The notes: a model not told the origin generated them from the letters alone. A stretch of 64,000 nucleotides of DNA from Weissella hellenica (GCF_005405545.1 NZ_BJEG01000001.1:62001-126000); one strand, 5' to 3'. Shown: positions 51,054 to 59,573, counted from the stretch's first letter. Made by a program: numbers and translations.

Positions 51054-51563
51054 ATGACGGGAATTCAACGACAAGAAGCGATTAAAGCAGCTTTAAGTAA
51101 CCCAGATGCAGTAATTAGTGCAAATCAATTTGCAAAGCAACTCATGGTATCACGACAGACCATTGTGGGCGATATTGCACTATTACGTGCTAGGGGTGAA
51201 CAAATTATAGCCACACCGCAAGGTTATCGCTATCAAGCTAAACAACAACACAGTACAATAATCGTTGTACAACATGACGCCCAACAAATTGAAGCAGAAT
51301 TAACAGCATTGGTGGATGTTGGTGTAACGATTGCGGATGTTCAAGTTGATCATCCAGTTTATGGCCTATTGAAAGGTGAACTTGCAATTCAGTCAATAAC
51401 TGATGTGAAACAGTTCGTGTATCATTTGAGTAAAACAAGTGGCGAACCATTGTCTGCGCTCACTGATGGTTTACATATGCACCGCATTGAATACGAAGAT
51501 GTAGCTAATTTACAAAAGGCTAAAGCCGCCCTAAAAGATCTTCATATCTTATACGAAGACTAG
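51054..51563 (+). CDS. niaR: NiaR-type niacin-responsive repressor (HTH + 3H domain)
   Basis: 169 residues. N-terminal HTH_11 (RQEAIKAALSNPDAVISANQFAKQLMVSRQTIVGDIALLRARGEQIIATPQGYRY), then the 3H domain with the defining histidines in VVQHDAQQIEAEL, VDHPVYGLL and DGLHMHRIE, which bind metal in NiaR. It represses niacin uptake and NAD synthesis genes when nicotinic acid is present. The niaP-like MFS gene 112 bases downstream is its expected target. GGAG precedes the ATG. Confidence 0.9.
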   Translation: MTGIQRQEAIKAALSNPDAVISANQFAKQLMVSRQTIVGDIALLRARGEQIIATPQGYRYQAKQQHSTIIVVQHDAQQIEAELTALVDVGVTIADVQVDHPVYGLLKGELAIQSITDVKQFVYHLSKTSGEPLSALTDGLHMHRIEYEDVANLQKAKAALKDLHILYED

Positions 51564-51569
51564 TTCAGG

Positions 51570-51622
51570 TTGACAAGACACCCCCATCGGTCGTATGATG
51601 TTAGACATTACATGGGTGTCTT
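51570..51622 (+). promoter_or_regulatory. niaP promoter with a NiaR operator candidate
   Basis: TTGACA (51570-51575), 18 bases, TATGAT (51594-51599). AAGACACCC (51575-51583) and GGGTGTCTT (51614-51622) are perfect inverted half-sites, one in the promoter spacer and one after the start site. No T run follows, so an operator is more likely than a terminator. Confidence 0.6.
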
Positions 51623-51674
51623 TACACCTAGATGGGAGTAACTGGCTATAAATAAGTCAGTATTGTGAAGTGTT

Positions 51675-52862
51675 GTGAGTAAAATACATAAATTGTTGAC
51701 GGTGACAGGCCTAGCTTGGCTGTTTGATGCGATGGATGTTGGGCTATTGTCATTTATATTGGTGGCAATTCAGCAAGAATGGCACCTGTCTTCAGTTCAA
51801 GTTGGTTGGATTGGATCAGTCAATTCGATTGGCTTAGCTGTCGGTGCTGTAACTTTTGGTGTTTTGGCTGACCAGAAGGGCCGAAAAATGATGTTGATGG
51901 CAACCCTATTGATTTTCTCATTAGCAACTGGATTATCAGCATTTACGATGGGATTTATTGGATTTAGTGTGTTGCGTTTCTTTGTTGGTGTAGGACTAGG
52001 TGGTGAACTACCAGTTGCGACAACGCTAGTTTCTGAGCATGTTAGTAAGGAAAAACGCGGGCGCACTATTGTTTTATTGGAAAGCTTTTGGGCGGTAGGC
52101 TGGTTAATTGCTAGTTTGTTAGCATACTTTGTGATGCCACAATTTGGATGGCGAATAACCCTCGTTATTTCGGCACTTACTGGATTTTACGTGCTGGTTT
52201 TACGTCGTCATTTACCAGATGATGTGAATAAAACGACAATTAAAATAAAAAAAGAACATGTTAGCACTAAACTAGCTAAGTTATTCCATAAAGACTATCG
52301 TAATCAAACGATTATGTTATGGATTGCTTGGTTTATGATTATGTTTTCTTATTATGGTATTTTCTTGTGGTTGCCAAGTGTCTTAATCGGTAAAGGATTC
52401 AGTACAGTTAATAGTTTTGGATATGTCGTCATTATGACATTGGCACAATTGCCAGGATACTTTACATCAGCATGGCTTGTTGAAAAATGGGGTCGTAAGC
52501 CGGTAATTACCGTATTCTTATTAGGAACAGCTGTTTTTGCGGCTGTATTTGGTTTTTCAACTAGTCTGACAATGATTATGATTTCAGGTATGTTGCTATC
52601 ATTCTTTAATTTAGGTGCCTGGGGTGCAATGTATGCTTATACGCCAGAATCTTATCCAGCAGCTATTCGGGCAACCGGTAATGGCTTTTCTGAAGGGTTT
52701 GGCCGTTTAGGTGGTGTACTTGGTCCGCTATCAATTGGCTTTTTTATCGGTCATGGTTTGTCATTTGCAAGTATCTTTAGTGTCTTTAGCGTTGCTTTGG
52801 TGATTGCAATCTTCGTTATCCTATTTTTGGGTAAAGAAACACGTGGTCAAGAAATTGATTAA
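51675..52862 (+). CDS. niaP: Niacin MFS transporter (NiaP-like)
   Basis: 395 residues, 12 hydrophobic segments, in frame from GTG at 51675; no clear ribosome site, an unusual start. Family marks: LAWLFDAMDVGLLSFILVAIQQEW, GxxxDRxGRR-type VLADQKGRKMMLMATLL, GLGGELPVATTLVSEHVSKEKRGRTIVLLESFWAVGW and the C-terminal YTPESYPAAIRATGNGFSEGFGRLGGVLGPL. This is the metabolite:H+ symporter group that includes NiaP (B. subtilis YceI). The niaR neighbour makes nicotinate uptake very likely. Confidence 0.85.
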   Translation: MSKIHKLLTVTGLAWLFDAMDVGLLSFILVAIQQEWHLSSVQVGWIGSVNSIGLAVGAVTFGVLADQKGRKMMLMATLLIFSLATGLSAFTMGFIGFSVLRFFVGVGLGGELPVATTLVSEHVSKEKRGRTIVLLESFWAVGWLIASLLAYFVMPQFGWRITLVISALTGFYVLVLRRHLPDDVNKTTIKIKKEHVSTKLAKLFHKDYRNQTIMLWIAWFMIMFSYYGIFLWLPSVLIGKGFSTVNSFGYVVIMTLAQLPGYFTSAWLVEKWGRKPVITVFLLGTAVFAAVFGFSTSLTMIMISGMLLSFFNLGAWGAMYAYTPESYPAAIRATGNGFSEGFGRLGGVLGPLSIGFFIGHGLSFASIFSVFSVALVIAIFVILFLGKETRGQEID

Positions 52863-52876
52863 TTAAATAAAATAAA

Positions 52877-52915
52877 GGTCTATCTCCATTATATGACTAG
52901 GGATAGGCTTTTTTT
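52877..52915 (+). terminator. Terminator of niaP
   Basis: AAAG...CTATC pairs with GATAGG...CTTT around a bulge, then a run of T. Confidence 0.65.
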
Positions 52916-52956
52916 ATTGTATCGTGCATGTTTTTTTCTATATTTAAAATATTTAG

Positions 52957-52987
52957 TTGACCTTAACGTTACGTTACCCCTTATTAT
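52957..52987 (+). promoter_or_regulatory. MerR-type promoter with 19-base spacer
   Basis: TTGACC (52957-52962), 19 bases, TATTAT (52982-52987). The spacer holds TAACGT-T-ACGTTA (52964-52976), a perfect dyad. Long spacers are typical of promoters untwisted by MerR proteins, so the downstream MerR gene is probably autoregulated. Confidence 0.65.
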
Positions 52988-53017
52988 GGTTTTATCGTGA
53001 AAGGAATTTTTTGAGTT

Positions 53018-53773
53018 ATGACATATACAATTAAAACTGTTGCGAAATTATCAGGCGTTAGTACAAGGACGTTAAGGTATTATGATGAAATTTCGTTATT
53101 AAAACCAGTAATGATTAATTCATCGGGTTATCGCTTGTATGGAGATGAAGAGATTAATCGATTACAGCAAATTTTATATTATCGTGAATTGAATTTTAGT
53201 TTGGAAGAAATTAAACTAATTTTAGATAATCCAAATTTTGACATTAAAAAAGCACTACAAATACAGTATCAGCAGCTTTTATCTCGTAAGGAACGTATCG
53301 AAAATTTATTGTTAAATATTAAAAAAACCATGCAGTATTATCAAGGAGAAATTGACATGACAGCCAGTGACAAGTTTTCAGCATTTAAAGTACAACAGAT
53401 TACACAAAATGAACAACAATATGGGGATGAAATTCGTTCAAAATATGGTACTGATCAGGTAGATCAAGCTAATAAAAAATATTTACGATTAACACAAGCT
53501 GATATGGATGAAATGAAGTTAGTCGAAAAACAGCTTTTTGAGCAATTAGCAGCATATGTTTCAAAACCGAATTTGCAAGGAGAAATTGCACATGAAATAT
53601 TTGAATTACACAAATTATGGTTGAGTTTTACGCTACCAGAATATTCTGCAGACATGCATAAAGGTATCGTAACAATGTATGTTGAAGATGAACGATTTAA
53701 GATGTATTACGATGAAAAAGAACCAGGTAGTGCAGAAGCTTTGTACCAGATCATTCACCATTATGTATCGTGA
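53018..53773 (+). CDS. MerR-family regulator with TipAS-type effector domain
   Basis: 251 residues. N-terminal MerR HTH (IKTVAKLSGVSTRTLRYYDEISLLKP), coiled coil (about residues 75-115), then a TipAS-like domain (residues 130-250: TQADMDEMKLVEKQLFEQLAAYVSKPNLQGEIAHEIFELHKLWLSFTLPEYSADMHKGIVTMYVEDERFKMYYDEKEPG). TipAS domains bind amphipathic or thiopeptide drugs; Mta/SkgA/TipA activate their own or multidrug genes. No adjacent target gene, so autoregulation through the 19-bp promoter is the best guess. A parS-like site follows the stop. Confidence 0.9.
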   Translation: MTYTIKTVAKLSGVSTRTLRYYDEISLLKPVMINSSGYRLYGDEEINRLQQILYYRELNFSLEEIKLILDNPNFDIKKALQIQYQQLLSRKERIENLLLNIKKTMQYYQGEIDMTASDKFSAFKVQQITQNEQQYGDEIRSKYGTDQVDQANKKYLRLTQADMDEMKLVEKQLFEQLAAYVSKPNLQGEIAHEIFELHKLWLSFTLPEYSADMHKGIVTMYVEDERFKMYYDEKEPGSAEALYQIIHHYVS

Positions 53774-53785
53774 TAATAGTGGGAT

Positions 53786-53801
53786 TGTTTCATGTGGAAC
53801 A
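53786..53801. other. parS-like ParB/Spo0J binding site 5
   Basis: TGTTTCATGTGGAACA, reverse complement TGTTCCACATGAAACA, one base away from the B. subtilis-type parS TGTTCCACGTGAAACA. Confidence 0.55.
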
Positions 53802-53817
53802 ATCGTTAATCAGTAAA

Positions 53818-53858
53818 AAAAACGTAAGTTACCAAATTTTTTGGTACCTTACGTTTTT
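53818..53858. terminator. Bidirectional terminator
   Basis: AAAACGTAAG pairs with CTTACGTTTT, extended by ACCAA/TTGGT, between convergent genes. Confidence 0.85.
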
Positions 53859-53882
53859 TTAATTAGCTTTAAAAATTATGAA

Positions 53883-54557
53883 TTATTTAACCGGATAAAT
53901 CTTTCTGAGATTATTGATATCTTGTTCTGATAGTGTGGTGACACCTTGATCAACAGGATACATGACAGAATTTTTATTCTCTGTATGATTTAAACCAAGC
54001 GCGTGACCAACCTCATGAATGGCGGCTGATAATCGTGGGGGATATGCTGTATTTAATGTTGCTTTACCATGATTATAATCAATATTTACAAAACCAGTTT
54101 GAGAATAAATTTCAGGCCCGCCGATGCCTAATTCTTGGAAATTACTTTCATTTTGAGACGGTTTATTGTAGACACCTAATGTGAGTGTGTTTTTTGAATC
54201 ACTTTGTTCTTGCGCAGTAATTTTAACAATACCAGTCGCATTATAAACGTCCATGGCTTGTAAAAATATGTGTTGGGTTTGTTGTGGAACATTATTATCA
54301 AATTTATAAGTATAAATGTTGGATAGTTTTTTATCACGAACAATTGATTCAATATCGTTATCAGCTTGTATAGTTTTGTCGGGCTGGGTCTCGCCTTGTT
54401 TTTTAGTTGTAATAGGGAGTTCATCCGACCACGTTTTAAAATTGGTAATTAAACTAGTTAATTCACTATTAATCTGTTGGCTAACCGTTGGCGTTGTTAC
54501 CCAATTGTAGCCAACGAGGGCAACGACGATAAGTATGATGCCTTTAAAAATTTTCAT
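53883..54557 (-). CDS. Matrixin-like zinc metalloprotease with N-terminal anchor
   Basis: 224 residues from the ATG at 54557 (AAAGG upstream); the frame opens at 54578 without a ribosome site. N-terminal hydrophobic helix KGIILIVVALVGYNWV acts as signal or anchor, so the enzyme faces the outside. Metzincin motif HEVGHALGLNH (residues 181-191) and the Met-turn SVMYP (Met199) place it in family M10A. IGGPEIYSQTGFVNIDYN and TLNTAYPPRLSAAIHE complete the fold. Substrate unknown; it may process cell-surface proteins or host matrix. Monocistronic. Confidence 0.9.
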   Translation of the reverse strand: MKIFKGIILIVVALVGYNWVTTPTVSQQINSELTSLITNFKTWSDELPITTKKQGETQPDKTIQADNDIESIVRDKKLSNIYTYKFDNNVPQQTQHIFLQAMDVYNATGIVKITAQEQSDSKNTLTLGVYNKPSQNESNFQELGIGGPEIYSQTGFVNIDYNHGKATLNTAYPPRLSAAIHEVGHALGLNHTENKNSVMYPVDQGVTTLSEQDINNLRKIYPVK

Positions 54558-54709
54558 TGTGGGTACCTTTCTGCACACCTAGAACAGGATGTAAACAATT
54601 TGAATTATAGTATATCAAATTAAGAAGAACCTTATAAATGCTTTCGTGAGCTGATTGATAAGAATACTTGATTAAGATATTAAGGCGGACAATAAATAAA
54701 ACCACAATG

Positions 54710-54766
54710 TTGACACGGTGTCACTTTTTTGGTATACTAACATCATAGATAAGTGACACGGTGTCA
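54710..54766 (+). promoter_or_regulatory. hrtRBA promoter with two identical HrtR operators
   Basis: TTGACA (54710-54715), 17 bases, TATACT (54733-54738). The perfect palindrome core TGACACGGTGTCA occurs twice: 54711-54723 (overlapping -35) and 54754-54766 (after the start). It matches the HrtR operator type GACAC-N-GTGTC known from Lactococcus lactis. Confidence 0.85.
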
Positions 54767-54791
54767 TTTTTTTAGAAAGTGGGGATAAATT

Positions 54792-55301
54792 ATGGTTTCA
54801 AATACTTTTGAACATTTAGCGGATGACAAACAATTGCGAATTAGACAGGCATTGTTGCATGAATTTTCAACGTATGCTCTAGCACAAGCACAGGTAGCAC
54901 GAATTGTTGCAGACGCTGGGATTGCACGAGGGGCTTTCTATAAATATTTTAGCGATTTAACGGATGCGTATCACTATGTATTGAATATTGCCCTATATGA
55001 AATCCATAAATCAATGCCTGCTGTTCCAACTACTGATAATGTTGAAACCTATATTGAATCGATTCAACGTTTTGTTCAAGAAACTGATAAGACGGGATAT
55101 CGTGATTTAATCGCATTACATTATCGTTATAATGAAGGATTTTTAGGTAATCAACCATCTAAAATGTTTTCTGGAGATCATGGCGCTAACCAGTGGGCGA
55201 TTACGCTTTTATATCATCAAACGATTAAAGATATTATTTTGGATCCGGATACGAGTTCAGCACGATTAGCACAACTACGATTTGTGCTAACAAGAAACTA
55301 A
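54792..55301 (+). CDS. hrtR: TetR-family heme-responsive repressor HrtR-like
   Basis: 169 residues. TetR DNA-binding domain (RIRQALLHEFSTYALAQAQVARIVADAGIARGAFYKYFSD). Position 72 is His (LYEIHKSM), matching the known heme ligand His72 of L. lactis HrtR; His142 (LYHQT) is a candidate for the second ligand (His149 there). It would release the two operators when heme binds and switch on hrtBA. GTGGGG before the ATG. First gene of the hrtRBA operon. Confidence 0.85.
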   Translation: MVSNTFEHLADDKQLRIRQALLHEFSTYALAQAQVARIVADAGIARGAFYKYFSDLTDAYHYVLNIALYEIHKSMPAVPTTDNVETYIESIQRFVQETDKTGYRDLIALHYRYNEGFLGNQPSKMFSGDHGANQWAITLLYHQTIKDIILDPDTSSARLAQLRFVLTRN

Positions 55302-55318
55302 CAAGAAAAGGGAAAATT

Positions 55319-56374
55319 ATGTTTTTAGCACTTAAAGAAATTAGAAAAGAAAAGTTACGGTCGAGTTTAATCGTGGCTATGATTGTGCTAATTGGTTACC
55401 TTATCTTTATTTTATCAAGTTTAGCATTAGGATTAGCTAGACAAAATACAGATGCAATCAATTCGTGGCATATCAATCAAATTACCTTGAATGCTAATGC
55501 CAATGTGGATATGCGTCAGTCATTTTTAAGCGCTGATAATGTTGGTAAATTAAGTAACCAAGAAGCGGTTATTGGTCAAACGTCAGTTGTTGCTAAGTCT
55601 AAGCAACATAAGCAATTATCTGCTGTATTTATTGGCTTAAAGGATACACAATTTGTTTATAAAAATATACAACTTGTAAGTGGGCATAATGTGAGAGGCG
55701 CTCATGAAATTGTTGTGGATACTGCATTTAAAACGGCAGGGTATAAATTAGGCAATCAATTAACCTTGAATGATGATCAGCAAAAATATACGATTGTCGG
55801 CTTTACTGAAGGGGCAAAATTAAATATTGCGCCAATTGTGTATGGTCAATTAAGCACGTGGCAGAATTTACGTGGTATGTCCTCAGGACCAGTTGCATCA
55901 GCAATCGTTTCTAAAAATACGCATTTTAAAAATAATAATACTGGTGTTAAAACTTATACAAAACAACAAGTAATTGATAAACTTCCCGGTTATCAAGCAC
56001 AAACGGCGACATTTGTGTTAATGATTGGTTTTCTAATGGTCATTTCATTGATTATTATTGCTGTATTTCTTTATATTTTGACGATGCAAAAAATACCAAA
56101 CTATGCTGTTTTACGGGCGCAAGGTGTCCCAAGCAAAGTACTAGTTACGGCAACCATTTCGCAATCAATTTTGCTAGTTATTTGTGGACTAGTTATCGCA
56201 ACCGGATTAACAGCTTTAACAGCGGTGGTGATGCCAGCATCCGTACCGGTTGCTTTTGATATACCTGTTCTTGGGGGCGTTGGTTTGGGCTTATTGTTGA
56301 TGGCATTAATTGGTAGTTTAAGACCAGTTAGGTCAGTCTTGAAAATTGATCCAGTTTCGGCTATTGGAGGATAA
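55319..56374 (+). CDS. hrtB: Heme ABC exporter permease HrtB-like (FtsX/MacB family)
   Basis: 351 residues. N-terminal MFLALKEIRKEKLRSSLIVAMIVLIGYLIFILSSLALGLA matches HrtB/FtsX permeases (transmembrane helix 1), followed by a large extracellular domain (about 45-235) and three C-terminal helices (FVLMIGFLMVISLIIIAVFLYIL, ILLVICGLVIATGL, PVLGGVGLGLLLMALIGSL). The DxRPxxxxxxIDPxxAI end is typical. With HrtA it removes toxic heme from the membrane. It starts 17 bases after hrtR, in the same operon. Confidence 0.88.
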   Translation: MFLALKEIRKEKLRSSLIVAMIVLIGYLIFILSSLALGLARQNTDAINSWHINQITLNANANVDMRQSFLSADNVGKLSNQEAVIGQTSVVAKSKQHKQLSAVFIGLKDTQFVYKNIQLVSGHNVRGAHEIVVDTAFKTAGYKLGNQLTLNDDQQKYTIVGFTEGAKLNIAPIVYGQLSTWQNLRGMSSGPVASAIVSKNTHFKNNNTGVKTYTKQQVIDKLPGYQAQTATFVLMIGFLMVISLIIIAVFLYILTMQKIPNYAVLRAQGVPSKVLVTATISQSILLVICGLVIATGLTALTAVVMPASVPVAFDIPVLGGVGLGLLLMALIGSLRPVRSVLKIDPVSAIGG

Positions 56375-56376
56375 AC

Positions 56377-57051
56377 ATGTATTCATTATCTGTTCAAAAT
56401 GTTAATCAAATTTATGGTAACGGTACAGCAAAAGTGCACGTTTTGCATGATGTTAATTTTACTGCAGAACCGGGTACGTTGAGTTTAATAATGGGACCAT
56501 CTGGTTCTGGTAAAAGTACTTTTTTGACAATTATTGGCGGGTTATTGACCCCAACAAGTGGTGTCGTTTCAGTCAATGGCACGAATTATACAGATCTTTC
56601 TAAAAAAGAACGGGATCAAGTTAGACTAGAATCAATTGGTTTTGTTTTACAAGCCTATCACTTATTACCCTATTTAACAGTTGCAGATCAGTTCAAATTA
56701 GTTGATAAAGTAAAACCGGAAGATAACCTTACTGAAGATGAGTTAAATAATGTGTTAGAAATGTTAGATATAAAGGAATTGATGAATAAATTTCCTAGTG
56801 AACTGTCAGGAGGACAGCAACAACGGGTAGCTATTGCACGTGCGTTGTATCCAAATCCATCGATTATTTTAGCAGATGAACCAACAGCAGCGTTGGATAG
56901 TTCACGTGTAACGGTTGTTGCTAAACTGTTAAAGGATCTAGCCGTAAAACATCATAAGTCAGTCGTAGTTGTGACGCATGATTCAAGATTGATGGCATCA
57001 GCAGATCATTTATATGAAATGACTGATGGTTATTTGACGCAAAAAAGTTAA
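56377..57051 (+). CDS. hrtA: Heme ABC exporter ATPase HrtA-like
   Basis: 224 residues. Walker A MGPSGSGKSTFLT, Q-loop GFVLQAYHLLPYLTV, signature LSGGQQQRVAIARAL, Walker B SIILADEPTAALDSS, switch His in VVTHDSRL. Short single-domain ATPase of the MacB/LolD type (family usual 220-250 residues). It begins 2 bases after hrtB. The operon ends in a strong terminator. Confidence 0.92.
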   Translation: MYSLSVQNVNQIYGNGTAKVHVLHDVNFTAEPGTLSLIMGPSGSGKSTFLTIIGGLLTPTSGVVSVNGTNYTDLSKKERDQVRLESIGFVLQAYHLLPYLTVADQFKLVDKVKPEDNLTEDELNNVLEMLDIKELMNKFPSELSGGQQQRVAIARALYPNPSIILADEPTAALDSSRVTVVAKLLKDLAVKHHKSVVVVTHDSRLMASADHLYEMTDGYLTQKS

Positions 57052-57073
57052 ATAGAGTAGGCTCGTTTCTACT

Positions 57074-57107
57074 AAAAGCCGCAGAAAAAAGTTTCTGCGG
57101 CTTTTTT
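57074..57107 (+). terminator. Terminator of hrtRBA
   Basis: AAAAGCCGCAGAAA pairs with TTTCTGCGGCTTTT, T tail. Confidence 0.92.
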
Positions 57108-57222
57108 AAATAACGATGTCATTAAAATGAGTGAATTATTAAGATTATTAAATAATGGTTTACAAAACGCTTGATTAGAAATATTATAATAAAATAACAT
57201 TTCAATGAGAAAGAAGGCGTTT

Positions 57223-58392
57223 ATGGAATTTTTAGGGGCATTTTTAATTGTTATGGTTTTCATGTTTATAGGTGAATGGGTGTCATCTTTAACTAAAGCT
57301 TATGTACCATCAATCTTTATTTCAGCAGTTTTATTTACAATTGGATTTTGGACAATATTACCTAAAGATATTGTTGCTAAGACCTCATTTGGTAGTGAAT
57401 TCGTTGGTGTCTGTATCCCAATCTTACTAGTTCATCTAGGAACTATGATGAATATTCGGCAGTTATTGAACCAATGGCGTGCAGTAACCATTGCTTTGTC
57501 AGGAACACTTGGAACGATTATTTTAACGTTGACAGTTGGGACGCTATTATTTGATTGGCATACTGTGATTGCAGCAATTCCACCATTAACAGGTGGTTTA
57601 GTATCAGCATTGCTTATGACGGACGGGTTAAAAGCAGCAGGATTATCATCATTAGTTGCATTACCGGTTTCAATGTTTATTATGCACAGTATGATCGGCT
57701 ATCCACTAACATCAGTGATGTTGAAGAAAGAAGGTCGTCGTTTATTACGTGAACATCGTGATAATCCACAAGCTGTAGTTGTTGAGAAGGAATCTGTTGA
57801 GACAGAGCCGAAAGCATTATTTAAATTGCCAGCGAAGTACAATACCAGTGCTTTTATGTTGGCTAAGGTTGGCGTAGTTGGTTTGCTATCAATTTGGGTG
57901 GCTGGTTTAATGAATGGTGCGATTAATGCAAATGTGATTGCGCTTATTCTGGGTGTTATTGGCCATCAAATTGGTTTTCTAGAAAAAGAAGTTTTGAATA
58001 AGACTAAAGTCTTTAATTGGTTGATGTACGGTTTGATGGCATATGTGTTGTCGCAATTAAGCGTTACAACACCAGACATGTTGGGCACGATTCTAATTCA
58101 AATTGTGGTACTGATTATACTTGGTATCTTTGGCATGTTTATTGCTTCATGGAGCTTGTCAAAGCCAATGAAGATGAGTAAAGAAATGGCATTTACCTCT
58201 TCGTTAACGGCATTATTTGGTTTTCCGGCTGACTATGTGTTAACGAATGAAGTTATTGGTCATTTGACGACTGATGAAAATGAGCGAGCTTACTTAACGG
58301 GACATATGATGCCAAAGATGTTGGTTGGTGGTTTTGCGACAGTGTCAGTGGCATCAGTCATTATTGCATCAGTATTTTTGAAGTTATTGTAA
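57223..58392 (+). CDS. GltS-like (ESS family) membrane transporter
   Basis: 389 residues from the ATG at 57223 (AGAAGG, 5-6 bases); the ATG at 57205 has no site. About 10-12 hydrophobic segments; two-fold arrangement with PLTGGLVSALLMTDGLKAAG and SLTALFGFPADYVLTNEVI (re-entrant-like regions with GG and N). It resembles glutamate:Na+ symporters in pattern, but the family assignment is only moderately sure. The amidohydrolase gene 14 bases downstream suggests that it imports the substrate of that enzyme. Confidence 0.7.
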   Translation: MEFLGAFLIVMVFMFIGEWVSSLTKAYVPSIFISAVLFTIGFWTILPKDIVAKTSFGSEFVGVCIPILLVHLGTMMNIRQLLNQWRAVTIALSGTLGTIILTLTVGTLLFDWHTVIAAIPPLTGGLVSALLMTDGLKAAGLSSLVALPVSMFIMHSMIGYPLTSVMLKKEGRRLLREHRDNPQAVVVEKESVETEPKALFKLPAKYNTSAFMLAKVGVVGLLSIWVAGLMNGAINANVIALILGVIGHQIGFLEKEVLNKTKVFNWLMYGLMAYVLSQLSVTTPDMLGTILIQIVVLIILGIFGMFIASWSLSKPMKMSKEMAFTSSLTALFGFPADYVLTNEVIGHLTTDENERAYLTGHMMPKMLVGGFATVSVASVIIASVFLKLL

Positions 58393-58406
58393 ATTTGGGG
58401 GTAAAT

Positions 58407-59573
58407 ATGAAAGTCTTATATAAAAATGCAAATGTTTTTACAGGAAATAATACAGATTTTGAAGAGGGGATTGATTTTGTTGTTGATACGGAGTCTGGGG
58501 AGTTTGTATCAGATACAGCTGTTGATCAAGAGGTAGATCTAGCCGGTAAGTATGTTATGCCTGGGATGATTAATGCGCACACGCATATTGTTGCAGATCC
58601 ATATGAAAAGATTGCAACATTAGGTGATAAAGATGTTACTGCAGCAACATCAACATTCTTAGCATTAAAGAATTTAAATGCATTGTTGACGGATGGCGTA
58701 ACTTATATTCGTGATGTTGGTTCAGTATTCGATGTGGATATTGAATTATCAGCACTTGAAGAAAGTGGTGAATTAGTTGCACCAGGTATTATTGCTTCTG
58801 GAAATCCGCTAACGATGACAGGTGGTCATTTTAGTAATGGTAGCTACGAAGTTGATGGTGTCGACGAAGTTAAAAAGTTTGCACGTTTGGTAATGAAAAA
58901 GGGTGCACGTAATGTGAAGATGATGGCTACTGGTGGTGTATCATTTAGTGGTGAAACACCTTGGGACGTTCAGATGACAGAAGAAGAGTTACGAGCAGGT
59001 GTTATTGAAGCCCATCATAAGGGCCGGACAGCTTGTGCTCATGCGCAAGGAACTGAAGGAATTCAAAACGCATTACGAGCAGGTGTTGATTCAGTTGAAC
59101 ATGCTATTTTCTTGGATGACGAAACCATTCAAATGTTTTTAGATAAGGGGATCTACATTGTCCCAACTTTGACTGCACCATGGGCAATTAATCAAAATGC
59201 TGATGAATTACCTGAATTTATGGTAAAGAAGTCGTTGGCTGTTGAAAAGGCTCATCGTAAGAGCATTGGACAGGCAGCTAAAGCCTGTGTTAAATTGGCA
59301 ATGGGAACAGATTCAGGAACTGCATACAATAATTTTGATAAGAATTCATCAATTGAATTGGCAATGATGGTTGATACTGGTGCAACTAACTTGCAAGTGT
59401 TGCAAGCAGCAACTGTTAATGGTGCTGATTTGTTAAAGATTAGTGATCATGCCGGATCGATTGAGACTGGTAAGTTAGCCGACTTTATTGTGCTAGATGA
59501 TAACCCAATGCAAGATATCAAGGCTTTACAAGCAAAGAAGGTTGTTTACAAAAAAGGACATGTTGTTGCTTAG
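58407..59573 (+). CDS. Metal-dependent amidohydrolase (prolidase/imidazolonepropionase-like)
   Basis: 388 residues from the ATG at 58407 (GGGGG). Metal ligands: MPGMINAHTHIVAD, catalytic Lys in KKGARNVKMMATGG, His in CAHAQGT and VEHAIF, Asp in AMGTDSGTAYNN. It belongs to the Xaa-Pro dipeptidase/imidazolonepropionase group of amidohydrolases, which cleave dipeptides or cyclic amides. It forms an operon with the GltS-like transporter, suggesting uptake and hydrolysis of one organic acid or peptide. Confidence 0.85.
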   Translation: MKVLYKNANVFTGNNTDFEEGIDFVVDTESGEFVSDTAVDQEVDLAGKYVMPGMINAHTHIVADPYEKIATLGDKDVTAATSTFLALKNLNALLTDGVTYIRDVGSVFDVDIELSALEESGELVAPGIIASGNPLTMTGGHFSNGSYEVDGVDEVKKFARLVMKKGARNVKMMATGGVSFSGETPWDVQMTEEELRAGVIEAHHKGRTACAHAQGTEGIQNALRAGVDSVEHAIFLDDETIQMFLDKGIYIVPTLTAPWAINQNADELPEFMVKKSLAVEKAHRKSIGQAAKACVKLAMGTDSGTAYNNFDKNSSIELAMMVDTGATNLQVLQAATVNGADLLKISDHAGSIETGKLADFIVLDDNPMQDIKALQAKKVVYKKGHVVA

